Shown here: positions 1 to 9,907 of the stretch, piece by piece
Position numbering within the stretch: position 1 is the stretch's first letter
How the letters are laid out: each line of letters starts with the position of its first letter
Source of the DNA: Massilioclostridium coli
Lineage (GTDB): Bacteria; Bacillota; Clostridia; Oscillospirales; Ruminococcaceae
Direction: 5' to 3'
Assembly: GCF_900095865.1 (NCBI RefSeq)
Contig: NZ_FMIZ01000007.1
Span: forward strand, 62,001 to 126,000
Length of the DNA: 64,000 bases
Notes under the pieces: model-generated
Seen by the model: the letters and a program-made list of their open reading frames with translations, nothing else
What the model was told of the DNA's origin: nothing
The model's database searches: none
Position numbers and translations under genes: made by a program

Positions 1-1
1 G

Positions 2-1285
2 ACCAGTGTTATTTTGGGACAAGCAACAACCGCTCGGGAAGCTGTTGAACTGCTGGGTAAAATTGTAGCTGAGCATGGGGCTGGTGAATGCAATACCATG
101 ATGTTTAGTGATCCAAATGAAGCTTGGTACATGGAAATTGTATCTGGGCACCAATATGCAGCAGTTAAAATGCCAGAAGATAAAGTTGCTGTATTCCCAA
201 ATATGATGATGTTGGGTACTATTGATGTAACAGATACAGAGAATGTAATTGTTTCTGATGGTTTAGTAAGTTTGGCAGAAGAAAATGGATTTTTACAAAC
301 TGTAGATGGACAAATCCATGTTGCTAAAACCTATGGACCATCCACTGCTAGCAGAAGTAATTTAACACGTTTATGGCAGGGAACTTATTATATGAATGTA
401 GAAAAAGGGAATAGTTTAGATATTGAATCTGCTGAAGGCGGTTCATTTGACTTGTTCTTTGAACCTGACCATAAACTATCTACCCAAGAAGTAATGAAAT
501 ATTTAGGATACCGCGGTGAAGGAACAAAATACGATTCCAATGTGGATTCTTCTATTAAAGCAATCGGAAATGATCGTCAAGCAGAATGCCATGTATTGGA
601 AATGCGTGATGGTATGTACAGTGGTATTGTAGGTGTTGAATGGCTGGCAATGTCCCGTGCAGAATTTTCTCTGTATCTCCCTTACTATGGCGGTATGATT
701 ACAGAAACTTGGGAAGGTTATCATCCAGAGGATCTGGAATACACGACAGATTCTATGTATTGGGTATTTAATAAATTAAATGATCTGGCAGAAGATGATA
801 GGGAATTATACGGAAAAAATATTCATAAATATTTAGACCAATATCAGGCAGCTTTGATTGAGCAGCAGGAACAAGTGGATGCAGATATGACAAAACTGTA
901 TGAAATTGACCCTACATTGGCACAGGAAAAAGCAACTGAACTTGGAAAATTGATTGCACAAGATACTTATGCAGTTGCGTTTAGTATTGTAACTGAATTG
1001 GAACAATTTATTGCGGAAGGTGGCGAAGGTGAATTTGTGCCATCTGTTTTGGAAAACAATGTGATGCCAAATTACTCTGTTGATCGTGTTGGTGGCGTTC
1101 CAGAACAACCAACTACTCCTTCTGAAACCCCATCCTCTACCCCTTCTGATACAACCTCTTCCAACTCTTCTACTTCCAGTGAAACTTCTCCACAAACTGG
1201 TGATGTTACCGCTATGGCTGGCGTAACAGTTGCTTTGGTTGCAGCTGGTTGTGCAGTGGTATTGAAAAAAAGAAAAAATAAATAA
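2..1285 (+). CDS. C69-family dipeptidase, wall-anchored, 5' end outside window
   Basis: The frame is already open at base 2, so the N-terminus, including the catalytic Cys of C69 (PepD-type, N-terminal nucleophile) dipeptidases, lies before the window. The visible part has family-like stretches (GAGECNTMMFSDPNEAWYME, then a YGPSTASRSNLTRLWQG region) and the C-terminal helical part. It ends with a Ser/Thr/Pro-rich linker (about residues 365-393 counting from base 14), then SPQTGD, a hydrophobic stretch and KKRKNK, which is a sortase-type sorting signal in a non-LPXTG form. I infer a surface-attached peptidase that cleaves dipeptides. A strong hairpin terminator follows. The TTG at 14 is just an internal codon and not the real start. 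Substrate is unknown. Confidence 0.85.
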   Translation, partial: TSVILGQATTAREAVELLGKIVAEHGAGECNTMMFSDPNEAWYMEIVSGHQYAAVKMPEDKVAVFPNMMMLGTIDVTDTENVIVSDGLVSLAEENGFLQTVDGQIHVAKTYGPSTASRSNLTRLWQGTYYMNVEKGNSLDIESAEGGSFDLFFEPDHKLSTQEVMKYLGYRGEGTKYDSNVDSSIKAIGNDRQAECHVLEMRDGMYSGIVGVEWLAMSRAEFSLYLPYYGGMITETWEGYHPEDLEYTTDSMYWVFNKLNDLAEDDRELYGKNIHKYLDQYQAALIEQQEQVDADMTKLYEIDPTLAQEKATELGKLIAQDTYAVAFSIVTELEQFIAEGGEGEFVPSVLENNVMPNYSVDRVGGVPEQPTTPSETPSSTPSDTTSSNSSTSSETSPQTGDVTAMAGVTVALVAAGCAVVLKKRKNK

Positions 1286-1312
1286 AATAATAGATTGAAT
1301 ACTCCTTTTATT

Positions 1313-1350
1313 AAAAGTTCTGGTGGAAATGCTTCTACCAGAACTTTTTT
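1313..1350 (+). terminator. Rho-independent terminator after the C69 dipeptidase
   Basis: Arms AAAGTTCTGGT and ACCAGAACTTT enclose a short loop, followed by six T. It sits 28 bases after the stop. Confidence 0.85.
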
Positions 1351-2003
1351 ATTGGTTAGGGAAAACCATTGGCTCTGTTGGGTATCTTGTAAAAAAGCTT
1401 TCGTGACCAATATCGATTGAAGCAAGCCGATAATGACAGTCTTGTGATAACAGAAAGTTGCTGTTAGAACGGTGGTTTATCGTTTACGTGCTGTAAGGCA
1501 AGTGATGCAAGAGGAATAACGTTCAGAGGATCCTTGATAGGTTGGCCGATAATAGGACACAATAAGGACAAATCAATCCGTCGGTTAAATTAATGGTTAT
1601 GAATGTCATGGGAACTTCCTGTTTTACCAAGAGAGCTATCTGATAAAAAACTTCCACATCAAATTTTGAGTAAAGGAAATGATTTAAAAAAGCAATACTA
1701 TCAAGAATAAAATGAAAATGTGTTTTTTGGAGACTTTTTTCAGGATGATAGGACAATAAATGTAAGTAGAGAAAATTTTTCTTATATCTTTCAATGATTA
1801 TTTAATCTTTTAGGCTAATTAGAAATTATGGTCTAAGAATAATGAAAAAACTCTAATCGTTTAGCAGGGTAAATTTAATAGTTCGTTACCCGAATAAAAG
1901 TATAGATTAAAATAAAAAATTGCTTTACTATAATTTCTAATTTGGATTCGTCACCTTTTTTTTAATTATGCATAAAATAGAGAGAGATAGGAAGGTGAAA
2001 CGA
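1351..2003. other. Intergenic stretch, no convincing gene
   Basis: About 650 bases. Short open frames on both strands (for example 1523-1756 minus) have no ribosome binding site and no recognisable motif. The part from about 1400 to 1750 is less AT-rich than the rest and could be decayed coding DNA, but I cannot name a parent. The promoter of the DUF3343 gene should lie near the 3' end. Confidence 0.4.
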
Positions 2004-2210
2004 ATGCCAAGTCAATTAATATCTTTACCCTCGATCACCTATGCCAACAAAGCAAAATCCTATCTTGCACAATACGGTATTCAATCAACTGTAATTAAGA
2101 CGCCAAAAAGCTTGCGAAAACGTGGCTGTGGTTATAGCCTACGTGTGAACCAAGATGGCGGGCAGGCGGCTTCTTTACTACAGCAAGCGGGATTTGAATT
2201 GTTGGATTAA
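2004..2210 (+). CDS. DUF3343 (putative Se/S carrier-like) small protein
   Basis: A 68-residue protein starting MPSQLISLPSITYANKAKSY and containing RGCGYSLRV. This fits the DUF3343 family, whose members carry one conserved Cys (here in CGYS) and often neighbour cysteine desulfurase-like or selenium-metabolism genes; a role as sulfur/selenium carrier is proposed for the family, not proven. I chose the ATG at 2004 because GGAAGGTG lies six bases upstream; the in-frame ATG at 1968 has no such site. A terminator separates it from the next gene, a cysteine desulfurase homologue, so they are neighbours but may be transcribed separately. Confidence 0.75.
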   Translation: MPSQLISLPSITYANKAKSYLAQYGIQSTVIKTPKSLRKRGCGYSLRVNQDGGQAASLLQQAGFELLD

Positions 2211-2215
2211 TGCCG

Positions 2216-2248
2216 GGCCGTTGTTTCAAAAGGCAACGGCCTTTTTTC
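2216..2248 (+). terminator. Terminator after DUF3343 gene
   Basis: GGCCGTTG and CAACGGCC arms, 10-base loop, then T6. It begins six bases after the stop codon. Confidence 0.85.
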
Positions 2249-2309
2249 TATTGTGAGTTATAACGAAAAGAAGAACTACATAGGAATAGAGAAAAGAGGG
2301 GGATTGTTT

Positions 2310-3449
2310 ATGATATATTTTGATAATGCGGCAACAACCTATCCAAAACCAAATCAGGTAATTCAAGCGGTACAACAAGGAATGTTGCGTTATGGAGGAA
2401 ACCCCGGCAGAAGCGGGCATTCAATTTCCATGCGTACCGCTGAAAAAGTCTACCAAGTGCGTAACTTAGCAGCGGATTTTTTTGATGCTGAGGTGGAGAA
2501 CGTAATTTTTACCTGTAATTGTACTCAAGCATTGAATTTTGCGATTAAGGGGATTCTGCTAAATGGTGGCCATGTGATTACGACCAATCTAGAACACAAT
2601 TCTGTTCTGCGCCCAATTGCTTCCCTTGCAAAACACAATAACGTTTCTTATACCATTATGGATGTTTATAATCAAAGCGAAGAGACGATTTTAGCTATGA
2701 TAAAAAAAGCAATCCGGTCAGATACAAAATTGATTATTTGTACCCATGGTTCTAATGTGACAGGACAGCGTTTGCCCATTGAACGGATTGCGAAACTATG
2801 CAAAGAACATAACATTTTATTTGCAGTTGATGGGGCTCAATCCGCAGGGGTATTACCAGTTCAAGTGCGCAATATGGGGATTGACCTTTTTTGTACTGCT
2901 GGCCACAAAAGTTTATATGGGCCGTCTGGAACAGGTCTATTGGTATTGGGAAATAAAATCTTATTAGAAACAATTATGGAAGGTGGGACTGGTACTAATT
3001 CTTTTCGTATGGAACAGCCGGAATTTTATCCAGAACGAATGGAATCCGGAACTGTAAATACAGCTGGAATTTGTGGATTGGGAGCAGGAATTCAATTTTT
3101 AAAGCAAAAAGGATTGCGACGGATTTATCAACATGAAATTTCTTTATGCAGAATGGCATTTTTGGGGTTAAAAGGGATGCGGAATATTCAGTTATATACC
3201 CCTGATTGTGCAGAAGGAAGCTATCTCCCTGTATTTATTTTTAATGTAAAAGGAAGAACCTCGATGGAAGTCGTGGATCAATTAAATGACGCAGGGTTTG
3301 CTTTAAGAGGTGGTTTACACTGCGCTCCGCTGATTCATCAAGCTCTAGGGACTGAAGAAATTGGAGGAGTAAGGTTATCGGTTTCCGTTTTTAATAAGAG
3401 GGAAGAGATCCAAAAGTTTCTGTCAACGATGCAAAAAATATCAAAATAA
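2310..3449 (+). CDS. Cysteine desulfurase-like aminotransferase class V
   Basis: PLP enzyme of 379 residues. Starts MIYFDNAATTYPKPNQV, the typical opening of NifS/IscS-type proteins. It has the cofactor region with SNVTGQ and VDGAQSAGV, the Schiff-base lysine motif TAGHKSLYGPSGTG, and a late Cys in RGGLHCAPLIH that is the candidate persulfide-carrying residue. The sequence resembles the stand-alone Firmicute subfamily (TIGR01977 type) rather than IscS of an isc operon. The ATG at 2310 follows GAGGGGG; the upstream in-frame ATG at 2253 lacks a binding site. Likely role: mobilising sulfur (or selenium) from cysteine; acceptor unknown, with the upstream DUF3343 protein a natural candidate. Confidence 0.85.
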   Translation: MIYFDNAATTYPKPNQVIQAVQQGMLRYGGNPGRSGHSISMRTAEKVYQVRNLAADFFDAEVENVIFTCNCTQALNFAIKGILLNGGHVITTNLEHNSVLRPIASLAKHNNVSYTIMDVYNQSEETILAMIKKAIRSDTKLIICTHGSNVTGQRLPIERIAKLCKEHNILFAVDGAQSAGVLPVQVRNMGIDLFCTAGHKSLYGPSGTGLLVLGNKILLETIMEGGTGTNSFRMEQPEFYPERMESGTVNTAGICGLGAGIQFLKQKGLRRIYQHEISLCRMAFLGLKGMRNIQLYTPDCAEGSYLPVFIFNVKGRTSMEVVDQLNDAGFALRGGLHCAPLIHQALGTEEIGGVRLSVSVFNKREEIQKFLSTMQKISK

Positions 3450-3480
3450 AAAAACAGGGGGTATCTCCCTGTTTTTTTAT
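3450..3480 (+). terminator. Terminator after cysteine desulfurase gene
   Basis: AAACAGGG and CCCTGTTT arms with T-run directly after the stop codon. Confidence 0.85.
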
Positions 3481-3647
3481 TGTATTTATGCGGATACTGG
3501 AAAAAATACAATTGAATCATAGAAAACATCACCAACTAATAAAACGATCATATAGTTATAATTTTTATACGCATTCTGTTTTGTAAAATATAATTTTCAT
3601 TTTCATAAAAATACTGTTTCTATAATGAAAAAAATCACCTCCATTGC

Positions 3648-3675
3648 TTGAAATTCACCCATTGTATGGTACAAT
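3648..3675 (+). promoter_or_regulatory. Probable promoter of cdaA
   Basis: TTGAAA (3648-3653), 16-base spacer, TACAAT (3670-3675), about 40 bases before the start codon. Confidence 0.6.
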
Positions 3676-3716
3676 AGAATAGGTATAGATAATTCAGAGG
3701 GAAAGGACTTTGCTGT

Positions 3717-4613
3717 ATGCAGTTTTTACAGTCTGTTGCACAGTTTTTTAGTGCAGTGGGTGAAGTAATTGGAGGTGTAATAGCCTCTTTTCGCATCAAT
3801 GATTTGCTGGATATTCTATTAGTAGCATTTTTGGTTTATAAAGGTATCCAATTGGTAAAGGAAACCCGTGCGGCACAGCTGTTAAAAGGGATTTTATTGC
3901 TGTGTGTTGTATTGGTAGTTTCTAATCTTTTAGATTTAAAAACGATTAATATTTTATTAAACTATATCTTTAATTTTGGTTTGGTTGCGATTGTGGTACT
4001 ATTTCAACCAGAACTTCGGCGTGCGTTGGAACGGGTTGGCCGGACAAAGGTAAGCGGACGTAGGCTAAGTAACCTGTTTAGTGGGAAATCTGAAGAGGAA
4101 CAGAATATTCGTCGTTGGGAGAAAGCGATCAATACGATTGCTTCCGCTGCAGAATCCCTATCCAAAACCAAAACAGGAGCTTTAATTGTATTTGAACGGC
4201 AAAGTAAATTAGGGGAACAGATTGCAACTGGTGTGGAAATTAATGCGGATATTAGTGAAGAATTAATTGGTAATATCTTCTTTAAAAATTCTCCGTTGCA
4301 TGATGGGGCAATGATTATTCGGGATGCTAGGATTTTAGCGGCTTCCTGCTTTTTGCCCAAGCCGGAAAAAGAAGAATTAATTGCAAGGGAATTGGGGTCC
4401 CGTCATCGTGCTGCGATTGGGATGAGTGAGAATTCCGATGCTGTTATTCTGGTTGTTTCAGAAGAAACAGGAGCGATTTCTGTTGCGGAAAATGGTGAGA
4501 TTATCCGCCACTTAACCAAAGAACAATTAGTGGACTATTTAACAAGCAGGATAATTCCAGAACAACCTGTAGAACATAAAAAATCCAGAACCAGGAGGGA
4601 AAAGAAGCAATGA
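3717..4613 (+). CDS. cdaA: Diadenylate cyclase CdaA
   Basis: Makes c-di-AMP from two ATP. The 298-residue protein has three N-terminal membrane helices (about residues 10-100), a short linker with FQPELRRALERVGR, and a cytoplasmic DAC domain with the signature DGAMIIRD (about residue 195) and RHRAAIG (about 228), both needed for nucleotide binding and catalysis in this family. Length matches CdaA/DacA. Its stop overlaps the start of cdaR (ATGA), so translation is likely coupled to its regulator. In many Firmicutes glmM follows; here it does not. c-di-AMP governs potassium and osmolyte balance and cell-wall homeostasis. Confidence 0.96.
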   Translation: MQFLQSVAQFFSAVGEVIGGVIASFRINDLLDILLVAFLVYKGIQLVKETRAAQLLKGILLLCVVLVVSNLLDLKTINILLNYIFNFGLVAIVVLFQPELRRALERVGRTKVSGRRLSNLFSGKSEEEQNIRRWEKAINTIASAAESLSKTKTGALIVFERQSKLGEQIATGVEINADISEELIGNIFFKNSPLHDGAMIIRDARILAASCFLPKPEKEELIARELGSRHRAAIGMSENSDAVILVVSEETGAISVAENGEIIRHLTKEQLVDYLTSRIIPEQPVEHKKSRTRREKKQ

Positions 4614-5869
4614 AAAAATTCTCTTTTGGACGATTAATTGAAAATAAACGGTTTACTATGGTGTTTTCCATTTTAATTGCTGTGATTGCGTGGCTAGTTG
4701 TTGTAATCCAACTGGATCCAATGCAAAAAAAGGTAATCCGTGATATTCCTGTGACGTATGATTTAGCTGATACACAAGCAGATAAACTGGGTTTAGAAGT
4801 AATTAAGATAGAGCCTGCTAATGTTTCTATTACAGTAGAGGGGAAACGTTATCAGGTGAGCAAATTGACCCAAGCGGATTTTAAGGTGGAATTTTCCGCA
4901 GTATCAATACAAGGAGCTGGAAGCTATACTTTAGAACTGCGTGCTTCTTCGAAAGAGAACAGTTCCGAGTTCCAAGTAGCAAATATTTCCCCTTCTACTG
5001 TTAATGTTACTTTTGATAAAGTATCCAGTAAAACCATTACGTTAACAGCACAGGCACCTAATATTAAAGTGGAAGATGACTTTATTTTAGAAAATCCTGT
5101 GCCAACACCAGATAAGTTGGAAGTAAAAGGTCCAGAGCAGTATATTGACCGGCTAGACCATGGCATTATTATGACAGATGCCAGTGAAACTTTAACCCAG
5201 ACTACAACAAAAAAGGGAACGTTGTTGTTATATGATGTGGATGGAAACCAATTGGATAACAGCTGGTTTACCTTTGATCGTGAGACTTTTGAAGTTGTAA
5301 TTCCGGTCTACAAACAAGCTACAGTTCCTTTAACATTTAAATACAAAAATGTTCCAGCAAACTTAGACACCAGTAAATTAGAATATTCAATGTCGGTTAA
5401 TCAGATTAATATTGCAGGCTCAGAAGATGCTGTGCAAAACATATCAGAAATTAATTTAGGTTACATTGATATTCGGGAATTGGATGTTGGAAAGACATTT
5501 CAGTTTAATATTTCTGTCCCGTCTGGATTTAAAAATATCAGTAACGTAACCCAAGTAACGGTTACATTTACGGATACTAACTGGAGCTCCAAATTACTTG
5601 ATGTAACGGATATCCGTCAAAGCAATATCCCTTCGGGGTATACCATTACAGTGCAAAATTCCAGCATCCAAAACGTAAAGATTGTGGGAGACCAATCGGT
5701 AATTGGAACATTAATGCCAAATGATTTAGTGGCAACCGTGGATTATACCAGTCAACCCATTAAAGAAGGTTCCCAAACAGTTCAAGTAACCATTGAGGTA
5801 GTTTCCAAAGAAAATGTTTGGGTAGTAGGCAGCTATGACTGTATTGTTGTAGCACAAAAAAATCCATAA
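4610..5869 (+). CDS. cdaR: YbbR-domain protein, CdaA regulator
   Basis: Protein of 419 residues with one N-terminal transmembrane helix (about 16-36), then extracytoplasmic beta-rich YbbR repeats (about four by eye). In known systems CdaR binds CdaA at the membrane and modulates c-di-AMP output. The ATG overlaps the cdaA stop by four bases, and an AGGAGGGAAAAG site lies inside the cdaA end. The following FAD-dehydrogenase gene starts 16 bases downstream, so all probably share one transcript. Confidence 0.92.
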   Translation: MKKFSFGRLIENKRFTMVFSILIAVIAWLVVVIQLDPMQKKVIRDIPVTYDLADTQADKLGLEVIKIEPANVSITVEGKRYQVSKLTQADFKVEFSAVSIQGAGSYTLELRASSKENSSEFQVANISPSTVNVTFDKVSSKTITLTAQAPNIKVEDDFILENPVPTPDKLEVKGPEQYIDRLDHGIIMTDASETLTQTTTKKGTLLLYDVDGNQLDNSWFTFDRETFEVVIPVYKQATVPLTFKYKNVPANLDTSKLEYSMSVNQINIAGSEDAVQNISEINLGYIDIRELDVGKTFQFNISVPSGFKNISNVTQVTVTFTDTNWSSKLLDVTDIRQSNIPSGYTITVQNSSIQNVKIVGDQSVIGTLMPNDLVATVDYTSQPIKEGSQTVQVTIEVVSKENVWVVGSYDCIVVAQKNP

Positions 5870-5885
5870 GCTAAGGGAGGACAAA

Positions 5886-7481
5886 ATGCCGATTGTTGTA
5901 TCTGGAATCCGGATTGGCTTAGATCAAACAGAAGAACAGGCAATCCGGAAAGCAATTAAAAAATTAAAAATTTCCCATAACCTTGTCAAAGAAGCCTATG
6001 TAAATAAGGTATCTTTAGATGCAAGGCGCCAGAACCAGATTACCCTTGTGAATACAGTATGTGTTGAATTAACAGAAGGAGAGTTAGAAGCTGTGCAGGC
6101 AGCTTCCGACTCTTCGGTTGTTTATCGGGAAAAACGTAGCATTTGTTTTACACCTGGATTAGAAAAATTAGAATCCCCCATCGTAATTGCGGGGTTTGGG
6201 CCAGCTGGAATGTTTGCTGCCTTAACCTTAGCCCGACAGGGATACCGCCCAATTGTGTTAGAACGTGGTACCGATGTGGATCAACGGGTAATAGGGGTAA
6301 ACCGGTTTTGGAAACAAGGAGTTTTTGACTCAAAGGCGAATGTACAATTTGGAGAAGGTGGAGCAGGCACTTTTTCTGATGGAAAATTAACAACCCGTAT
6401 TTCTGACCCTTTTTGTGACCTTGTATTGAAAGATTTTGTGAATCATGGAGCACCAGAGGAAATTTTAAAAAAGGCAAAACCACATATTGGTACAGATAAA
6501 CTTCGACAGGTAGTTAAATCGATCCGAGAAGAAATTCAGTCCCTGGGAGGGGAGATTCGGTTTTGTTCCCAGTTAGAAGGGGTTACTTTTCAAAATAACC
6601 AGTTAAAATCCATTCGGGTAAATGGGGAAGAAATACCAGCCTCTATATTGATTTTAGCAATAGGACACAGTGCACGGGATACTTTCTCTATGTTGTTGGA
6701 ATCTGGCGTTTATTTGGAACCAAAAGCTTTTTCGGTTGGAGCGCGTATTGAGCATCTGCAATCGGAAATTGATAAAGGGCTGTATGGAAAGTATGCTGGT
6801 CATCCTTTATTACCGAAAGGGGAATATCAGCTTTCTTATCGGAAGAATGGTAGGGGGGTATATACCTTTTGCATGTGTCCCGGTGGTATGGTAGTTCCTT
6901 CCAGTTCCTGTGAAGGGACTGTGGTGACCAATGGGATGAGTGAGTTTGCACGGGATCAGAAAAACGCCAATTCCGCTTTGGTTGTGGGAGTAGGACCAGA
7001 GGATTTCGGTTCCTCCCCATTGGATGGGATAAAGTTCCAACAACGGTTGGAACAACAGGCGTTCCAGCTTGGTGGAAAAGATTATCGGGCTCCAGCAGCT
7101 ACAGTAGGAGAATTTTTAAATCACCGTGTAGGGTTACAGGAAAAGCGGGTACATCCTTCTTATGCTCTGGGCGTGAATCCAGTGGATTTTGACCGGTTAT
7201 TTCCCAATATCGTCACCCAAATGATGCGGGAAGGACTAGAGAGGTTTGGAAGGAAGATTCCAGGCTTTGATGCAAGTGATGCTGTATTAACTGGTCCAGA
7301 AACCAGGACAAGTTCTCCAGTACGAATTACTCGAGGAGAGGATTTTTGCGCTGTGGGAAAATCGGGTTTATATCCCTGTGGAGAAGGTGCTGGATATGCT
7401 GGTGGAATTATGAGTGCGGCTGTGGATGGAATCCGCATTGCTTCCGCTATTATTCAAAAATATCAACCTTATGGAGGGTAA
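5886..7481 (+). CDS. FAD-dependent dehydrogenase (COG2509 type)
   Basis: Protein of 531 residues. An N-terminal domain of about 95 residues precedes a Rossmann FAD-binding motif ([20 protein letters not shown], about 101-120). Later come [14 protein letters not shown], a conserved segment of this family, and a C-terminal cofactor motif [17 protein letters not shown]. This is the uncharacterised NAD(FAD)-utilising dehydrogenase family common in Firmicutes; the substrate is not known. Start ATG at 5886 follows GGGAGGAC. It lies between cdaR and exonuclease III with tiny gaps (16 and 4 bases), indicating an operon, though I see no functional link. Confidence 0.88.
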   Translation: MPIVVSGIRIGLDQTEEQAIRKAIKKLKISHNLVKEAYVNKVSLDARRQNQITLVNTVCVELTEGELEAVQAASDSSVVYREKRSICFTPGLEKLESPIVIAGFGPAGMFAALTLARQGYRPIVLERGTDVDQRVIGVNRFWKQGVFDSKANVQFGEGGAGTFSDGKLTTRISDPFCDLVLKDFVNHGAPEEILKKAKPHIGTDKLRQVVKSIREEIQSLGGEIRFCSQLEGVTFQNNQLKSIRVNGEEIPASILILAIGHSARDTFSMLLESGVYLEPKAFSVGARIEHLQSEIDKGLYGKYAGHPLLPKGEYQLSYRKNGRGVYTFCMCPGGMVVPSSSCEGTVVTNGMSEFARDQKNANSALVVGVGPEDFGSSPLDGIKFQQRLEQQAFQLGGKDYRAPAATVGEFLNHRVGLQEKRVHPSYALGVNPVDFDRLFPNIVTQMMREGLERFGRKIPGFDASDAVLTGPETRTSSPVRITRGEDFCAVGKSGLYPCGEGAGYAGGIMSAAVDGIRIASAIIQKYQPYGG

Positions 7482-7485
7482 TGAG

Positions 7486-8244
7486 ATGAAACTAATTTCT
7501 TGGAATGTAAATGGGTTACGTGCCTGCTTAAATAAAGGATTTGATACATTTTTTCGTGAACAGGATGCGGATGTTTTTTGTGTTCAGGAAACAAAAATGC
7601 AGCCCGGACAAACAGATTATCCGTTTGAGGGATACCACCAATATTGGAACAGTGCGGTGAAAAAGGGCTATTCTGGCACTGCGTTGTTCAGCAAAGAGGA
7701 ACCCTTGTCAGTGAGTTATGATATTGGGGTAGAAGAGCACACAGGAGAAGGACGTGCTATTACTGCGGAATATCCGGGCTTTTATTTGGTTACTGTGTAT
7801 ACGCCAAATGCGCAAAGAGAACTGACCCGTTTGGATTACCGTATGAGTTGGGAGGATGCTTTCCGCGATTATTTGCTACAGTTGAAATCGAAAAAACCAG
7901 TTATCGTGTGCGGTGATATGAATGTAGCACATCAGGAAATTGACTTGAAAAACTTTAAAACAAACCGTGGGAATGCAGGGTTTACAGATGAAGAGCGGGG
8001 AAAGATGAGCCAACTGTTAAATAGCGGTTTTATTGATACATTCCGTTATTTGTACCCAGATAAGGAAGGGGCATACTCCTGGTGGTCCTATATGTTTCAA
8101 GCCCGGGCAAAAAACGCGGGGTGGAGAATTGATTATTTTCTGGCTTCGGAGGAATTAAAGGAACGGATAGAAGATGCAGTTATTTATTCTGATATTATGG
8201 GAAGCGACCATTGCCCAGTTGGATTGATTTTAAAGGAAAACTAA
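7486..8244 (+). CDS. exoA: Exodeoxyribonuclease III / AP endonuclease
   Basis: Base-excision repair nuclease of the exonuclease III family, 252 residues. The sequence opens [19 protein letters not shown] and shows the metal/catalytic motifs [19 protein letters not shown]-like ([11 protein letters not shown]), CGDMNVAH and GSDHCPVGL, with RIDYFLAS near the C-terminus. I chose the ATG at 7486, which follows GGAGGG at 7473-7478; a longer in-frame start at 7414 lies inside the preceding gene. It cuts DNA at abasic sites. Probably co-transcribed with the upstream FAD dehydrogenase (four-base gap). Confidence 0.95.
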   Translation: MKLISWNVNGLRACLNKGFDTFFREQDADVFCVQETKMQPGQTDYPFEGYHQYWNSAVKKGYSGTALFSKEEPLSVSYDIGVEEHTGEGRAITAEYPGFYLVTVYTPNAQRELTRLDYRMSWEDAFRDYLLQLKSKKPVIVCGDMNVAHQEIDLKNFKTNRGNAGFTDEERGKMSQLLNSGFIDTFRYLYPDKEGAYSWWSYMFQARAKNAGWRIDYFLASEELKERIEDAVIYSDIMGSDHCPVGLILKEN

Positions 8245-8286
8245 CAGATAGTATCTGTGTATATTAAAACGGGGATGTGAGAAAGA

Positions 8287-8955
8287 ATGGTAAAGAAAAT
8301 TATAACCTCTGTATTAGTAGCAATAAGCCTAATAGCCGGTGTTTTCTTTCTGTTTTTTGGTGTGAAAGGGTCAGTTGAATGGAATAATAGGACAAAAAAC
8401 TATAAGGAAACGGTAGGCTATTATGTAAGCTATCGTGTCTATACTACTGACAAATACAAGCCTGCCCGTAAACATACCTTTAGGATATACAATCAAAATT
8501 CATATCAATTGACCTATTCCTATACCGTTGATGGAAAAGAATACACCGTTTCTACGGATTATGGTGTAGGGAATCTTCCTAATCAGGGAAGTACCAAAAA
8601 GATTTTGTACAACCCCAATGATCCAGAAGAAGCTGTTGTTAAAGGGACAAATAGCAATAGTATCATGATTGGTGTTGGAGTGATCTTTACTGTAGTTCCA
8701 TTGTTTTTTATCTTCGCTTTTTTGGTGATTCAAGGGCATATCAAGATAGGAAACATCAATTGGATTGAGGTTGTGCTTGGTTTGGCTTTTGGTGCCGGAG
8801 GGGTGGGGTTCCTTTATATGGCTACAGGCTCATTTTCCATCCCAGAAGCATTTCGTGTAATGGGAATATTAATGGGGGTTCCTCTTCTTATTGTAATTAC
8901 TGGTATCTTTTTACTTATACGAGGGTTGTTTTTTGGTAAGTATTCAAGAAATTAA
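8287..8955 (+). CDS. DUF3592 membrane protein
   Basis: A 222-residue protein with an N-terminal helix (about 5-27), an extracytoplasmic beta-rich DUF3592 domain (about 40-115, with YSYTVDGKEYTVS and the ILYNPNDPEEAVV motif), then three more hydrophobic helices (about 125-150, 158-180, 188-212). DUF3592 proteins are widespread and of unknown role. The start ATG at 8287 follows a weak GGGGATGTGAGAAAG. It is 42 bases after exoA and may end that operon. Confidence 0.8.
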   Translation: MVKKIITSVLVAISLIAGVFFLFFGVKGSVEWNNRTKNYKETVGYYVSYRVYTTDKYKPARKHTFRIYNQNSYQLTYSYTVDGKEYTVSTDYGVGNLPNQGSTKKILYNPNDPEEAVVKGTNSNSIMIGVGVIFTVVPLFFIFAFLVIQGHIKIGNINWIEVVLGLAFGAGGVGFLYMATGSFSIPEAFRVMGILMGVPLLIVITGIFLLIRGLFFGKYSRN

Positions 8956-9321
8956 AAATAAAGCTAAACTGATTTGATAGGCTTTTATTGAATGCTATAA
9001 GGAAAGGGCTATACTATAGAAAAATCTTTCAGGAGACACTTTTTGTGGATTAGCTGTCTAGTTAGCAAGATATTAAATTTTTTATATTATTTTGTCAAAT
9101 AATAAAACACCAAAAATTTGCTAATACACAATGATATTATCAAAAATCGTTGGTGTTTTATTAAAATCTGTTTTGTGTTAAAATGAATTTAATACTATAA
9201 ACCATTTAAATAGAATCAATCTATCCTTATTTTATCTAAAAATACGATTACAATTAAATTATATCATTACGAAAAAATACTGATAAATAATTAACTGAAT
9301 TTGATTTTTTATGATATGTAT
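8956..9321. other. Intergenic stretch with a long inverted repeat
   Basis: About 365 bases of AT-rich DNA between two convergent genes. AATAAAACACCAA (9101-9113) is repeated inverted as TTGGTGTTTTATT (9150-9162) around a 36-base loop. It might end the DUF3592 transcript, though the loop is long and no clean T-run follows. Nothing else is recognisable. Confidence 0.45.
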
Positions 9322-9357
9322 AAAAATGGCTTGAAACCTAGTTTCAAGCCATTTTTG
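9322..9357 (-). terminator. Terminator of spoVT (bidirectional hairpin)
   Basis: TGGCTTGAAAC and GTTTCAAGCCA arms with A-run and T-run on either side; it sits just past the spoVT stop. Confidence 0.85.
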
Positions 9358-9367
9358 CTATCTTGAT

Positions 9368-9907
9368 TTATGGCTCCATCTGTTTTCCAAAGAATAAAGC
9401 AGCGGTAGTAGCCAATTTTAGTAAAGTATCATCCGCTTGATGGCAATGATCATCTTCTAAAAATAAAATACTTCCACTTAAATCTCCATTTGATAAAATG
9501 GGAATTCCTATTAAGGCACTCCGACTAACACCGTCTACTGGCTGCATTCCAGTGGACTGGTTTGTTTTTTGGTATGTTTGGCGTTGGGTCAACATTTCTT
9601 CCCATTCAGAAGAAATGCGGCGCTCCAAAACTTCTTTTTTCGAAATTCCAGCTGCAGCAATTACCTGTTCGTGGTCACAAATCAGCACAGGAAGCTCTAT
9701 TGTTTTGTAGAGTACTTCTGCATACTGTGCTGCAGCAATTGAAATTTCTTCCATAGGGGAATATTTTTTAAAAATAATTTCCCCATTTGATCCTGTGTAA
9801 ATCTCCAATGGTGCACCTTCTCGGATCCGTAAGGTTCTACGGATTTCTTTTGGAATAACAACACGACCTAAGTCATCAATTCTTCTCACAATTCCTGTGG
9901 CTTTCAT
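9368..9907 (-). CDS. spoVT: Stage V sporulation transcription factor SpoVT
   Basis: A 179-residue AbrB-family regulator. The N-terminal swapped-hairpin DNA-binding domain is MKATGIVRRIDDLGRVVIPK onward to about residue 50, followed by a C-terminal GAF-like domain (about 55-175). This architecture and length are those of SpoVT, a sigma-G-linked regulator of late forespore genes and germination. Start is supported by GGAGGAATCATT. It has its own terminator. Presence supports an endospore-forming organism. Confidence 0.93.
   Translation of the reverse strand: MKATGIVRRIDDLGRVVIPKEIRRTLRIREGAPLEIYTGSNGEIIFKKYSPMEEISIAAAQYAEVLYKTIELPVLICDHEQVIAAAGISKKEVLERRISSEWEEMLTQRQTYQKTNQSTGMQPVDGVSRSALIGIPILSNGDLSGSILFLEDDHCHQADDTLLKLATTAALFFGKQMEP

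Noticed and set aside
1523-1756. 77-codon minus-strand frame
   Set aside because: No ribosome binding site, no motif and odd composition.
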